Origin: Prevotella sp.
GTDB lineage: Bacteria; Bacteroidota; Bacteroidia; Bacteroidales; Bacteroidaceae
NCBI GenBank assembly: GCA_017618275.1
Contig: JAFZUS010000204.1
Span: forward strand, 1-51,502
Reading direction: 5' to 3'
Length of the DNA stretch: 51,502 bases
The position numbers and the translations under genes are program-made. Shown here piece by piece: positions 50,037 through 51,502 of the stretch. The notes below the pieces were generated by a model. It did no database searches, was not told the DNA's origin, and saw nothing but the letters and a program-made list of their open reading frames with translations. Each line of letters begins with the position of its first letter. Position 1 is the first letter of the stretch.

Positions 50037-51071
50037 TTAATTTTCTATGTTTGTCCTTGCTGAGAAACCGCCCTTGAGGTCATCGACGGTCAGTTCCGTC
50101 AACTGCGACTTGCTGAGATTCGACTGTCCAGCCAATCGGTTGGCCTGTTGTTGGATGCTCTTCTCAAACACATTACGGGCGAAACGGGCATTACCGAAGT
50201 TACGGTCCTTGTGCGCCACAGCATACTCAAACTGTTCCTTGAGATATTCCTCAGCATCAGCAGCAAGGGTGTACTGGTTTTTCTTCATATACATTTTGAA
50301 AATGTCTGACAGTTCTCCTGCCGAATAGTCGGGGAAGTCGATATAGCGGTTGAAGCGTGACTGCAGACCGGGGTTAGAATCGATAAAACGCTGCATCTCA
50401 TCCTTATAGCCGGCGATGATAACCACCAGACGATCACGATAGTCCTCCATACGTTTCAACAGTGTGGCAATGGCTTCCTGACCATAGTCCTGTCCGTTGG
50501 CACCTTCAGGAACGAGTGAATAGGCCTCGTCGATAAAGAGCACGCCATCGAGGGCTTGCTGGATGACCGTATCGGTTTTCAAGGCTGTCTGTCCCATATA
50601 CTTGGCCACGAGTCCGCCACGATCGGTCTCCACAGTGTGACCTTTCTTCAGCACGCCGAGATCCTTATAGATACGTCCAACGATTCGGGCCACTGTGGTC
50701 TTACCTGTACCTGGTGAACCATAGAACACGAGGTGGTACGACACCTTCGCCGTCTTCAGTCCCTGAGCCTCACGTTGTTTCTGGAGTCTCACGAAGTTGG
50801 CCAAGGAACGTACTTCTTTCTTCACAGAGTTCAGGCCAATCAATTCATCGAGTTCCTCGTAGGGGTCACCCTCCAAGGGCTCGTTCACGATGACGGAGTC
50901 TTTTTTCTCTACCTGTTCGGTCTGCTGGGCTACATCTTCTGTGGCATCCTTTTTCTCATCATCATCTGCAAAGATACCCACGATGACCATCAATACAAAG
51001 AAGCCTAAACTCAGGCATCCGCAGCCTTTGAGGAATTTGCCCGTCATTTGCTTAAAGTTATTCGTATCCAT
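50037..51071 (-). CDS. membrane-anchored AAA+ ATPase, CbbX/SpoVK type
   Basis: 344 residues from the ATG at 51071; the open frame upstream overlaps the promoter and terminator. Residues ~15-36 form one membrane helix (CLSLGFFVLMVIVGIFA), followed by an acidic linker and an AAA+ module. Walker A is GSPGTGKTTVAR, Walker B is GVLFIDEAYSL, and the arginine-finger/sensor region is NPGLQSRFNRYIDF. CbbX/SpoVK-type ATPases remodel protein complexes, and here the ATPase would be tethered to the cytosolic face of the inner membrane. First gene of a unit with five exported proteins. Confidence 0.88.
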   Translation of the reverse strand: MDTNNFKQMTGKFLKGCGCLSLGFFVLMVIVGIFADDDEKKDATEDVAQQTEQVEKKDSVIVNEPLEGDPYEELDELIGLNSVKKEVRSLANFVRLQKQREAQGLKTAKVSYHLVFYGSPGTGKTTVARIVGRIYKDLGVLKKGHTVETDRGGLVAKYMGQTALKTDTVIQQALDGVLFIDEAYSLVPEGANGQDYGQEAIATLLKRMEDYRDRLVVIIAGYKDEMQRFIDSNPGLQSRFNRYIDFPDYSAGELSDIFKMYMKKNQYTLAADAEEYLKEQFEYAVAHKDRNFGNARFARNVFEKSIQQQANRLAGQSNLSKSQLTELTVDDLKGGFSARTNIEN

Positions 51072-51098
51072 ATAATTCTGATTTATTAGTTGATCCTT

Positions 51099-51117
51099 TT
51101 GCACGTTTTGCGTGCAA
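51099..51117. promoter_or_regulatory. 7-bp inverted repeat at the AAA+ operon transcription start
   Basis: TTGCACG, a TTTTG spacer and CGTGCAA. On the minus strand the first arm overlaps the last three bases of the -7 box, so the dyad covers the start site. It may be an operator or a 5' mRNA hairpin. Confidence 0.5.
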
Positions 51118-51145
51118 AGATACATAAAAAAAGCCGTCCGACAAA
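51115..51145 (-). promoter_or_regulatory. promoter of the AAA+/exported-protein operon
   Basis: On the minus strand TTTG (51142-51145) and TATCTTTG (51115-51122) are 19 bp apart, a full consensus. The TTTG is in the loop of the gap terminator. Confidence 0.85.
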
Positions 51146-51155
51146 ATCGAACGGC
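51126..51155 (-). terminator. intrinsic terminator of gap
   Basis: On the minus strand GCCGTTCGA, a TTTTG loop and TCGGACGGC form a 9-bp stem with one G-U pair, followed by seven Ts. It begins about 30 bp after the gap stop codon. Confidence 0.9.
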
Positions 51156-51187
51156 CACTTTTTATTGATTGTCTGTATAATCTGGGC

Positions 51188-51502
51188 TTATTTGAGCTCA
51201 GCGAGGTACTTAATGGTGCGAACCATCTGAGAAGTGTAAGAGTTCTCATTGTCATACCAAGCAACAACCTGAACGAGAGAGTTGCCGTCACCAATCTTAG
51301 AAACCATAGTCTGGTTAGCGTCGAAGAGTGAACCGAACTTCATACCGATGATGTCGCTAGAAACCAGCTTCTCCTCAGTATAACCGAAGCTCTCGTTGGT
51401 AGCAGCCTTCATGGCAGCGTTGATACCCTCAACAGTTACCTCACCCTTAACAACAGCGTGCAGGATAGTGGTAGAACCTGTAGGAGTCGGAACGCGCTGA
51501 GC
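51188..51502 (-). CDS. gap: glyceraldehyde-3-phosphate dehydrogenase, C-terminal part
   Basis: The last 104 residues are in the window and the gene continues beyond the right edge. [10 protein letters not shown] (the family has RVPTP here), [18 protein letters not shown], and [16 protein letters not shown], with the conserved NAD-contacting Asn, are all classical GAPDH C-terminal motifs. It is the glycolytic enzyme that oxidises glyceraldehyde-3-phosphate with NAD. The intrinsic terminator follows at 51126-51155. Confidence 0.95.
   Translation of the reverse strand, partial: AQRVPTPTGSTTILHAVVKGEVTVEGINAAMKAATNESFGYTEEKLVSSDIIGMKFGSLFDANQTMVSKIGDGNSLVQVVAWYDNENSYTSQMVRTIKYLAELK

Noticed and set aside
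1-51502. tRNA or rRNA genes, prophage or integrated conjugative element
   Set aside because: I recognised no cloverleaf or rRNA sequence, no integrase, relaxase, phage structural gene or transposase anywhere in the window. A dedicated tRNA search was not possible.

Overview
The window looks like a chromosomal segment of a Bacteroidales bacterium, most likely a Prevotella-type (Prevotellaceae) species. Promoters follow the Bacteroidetes pattern (TTTG, then TAnnTTTG about 20 bp later). The gene content also fits: two-subunit methylmalonyl-CoA mutase, sodium-pump decarboxylase subunits, DUF5686 and DUF4924 proteins, a BspA-type leucine-rich repeat protein, secreted proteins with classical signal peptides, and a ROK glucokinase. 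I recognised no rRNA, tRNA, CRISPR array, intact insertion sequence or prophage.

Layout. 1-8.4 kb: propionate/succinate module: mutB (edge) and mutA on the minus strand, then on the plus strand an AspT-type exchanger, an OadG-like subunit fused to a lamin-tail domain, a biotin carrier, the decarboxylase beta subunit, a LuxR-type regulator and a double RidA-fold protein. 8.5-15.3 kb: RNase Y with zapA and a coiled-coil partner, a hypothetical gene, rfbA, a GHMP kinase/nucleotidyltransferase fusion and an ECF sigma factor. 15.2-26.3 kb: a long minus-strand run of core genes (LysE-type exporter, DUF4924, rfbD, prfC, DUF5686, Sua5/YrdC, ClC, GxxExxY, fmt, a 38-residue ORF, rpe). 26.4-29.6 kb: a TPR/PP2C phosphatase and glucokinase, divergently transcribed. 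29.6-32.1 kb: a repeat-rich graveyard with two gene relics, a 115-bp direct repeat, 22-nt tandem modules, a 32-bp inverted repeat and the LRR protein. 32.1-41.1 kb: an RND efflux pair placed 17 bp behind a three-gene alpha-glucan cluster (debranching enzyme, glycosyltransferase, GH57). 41.2-43.4 kb: lipid kinase, miaA and a small exported protein. 43.5-51.1 kb: a six-gene unit made of a membrane-anchored AAA+ ATPase and five exported proteins of unknown function, bounded by clear terminators. 51.2 kb to the end: the 3' part of gap.

The strongest unexplained signals are these. (1) A family of noncoding elements built from exact 22-nt tandem units: two 189-bp copies in inverted orientation 19.4 kb apart, 175/189 identical by hand alignment, and a third element with the same plan but different unit sequence. 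(2) The AAA+/exported-protein operon. (3) Short repeats that reach into genes: CACAGATT arrays that supply stop codons, 8-nt tandem repeats that end in GTG start codons, and a perfect 27-bp hairpin inserted in frame into the Sua5/YrdC gene. All coordinates and identities were read by eye; no database search was run.
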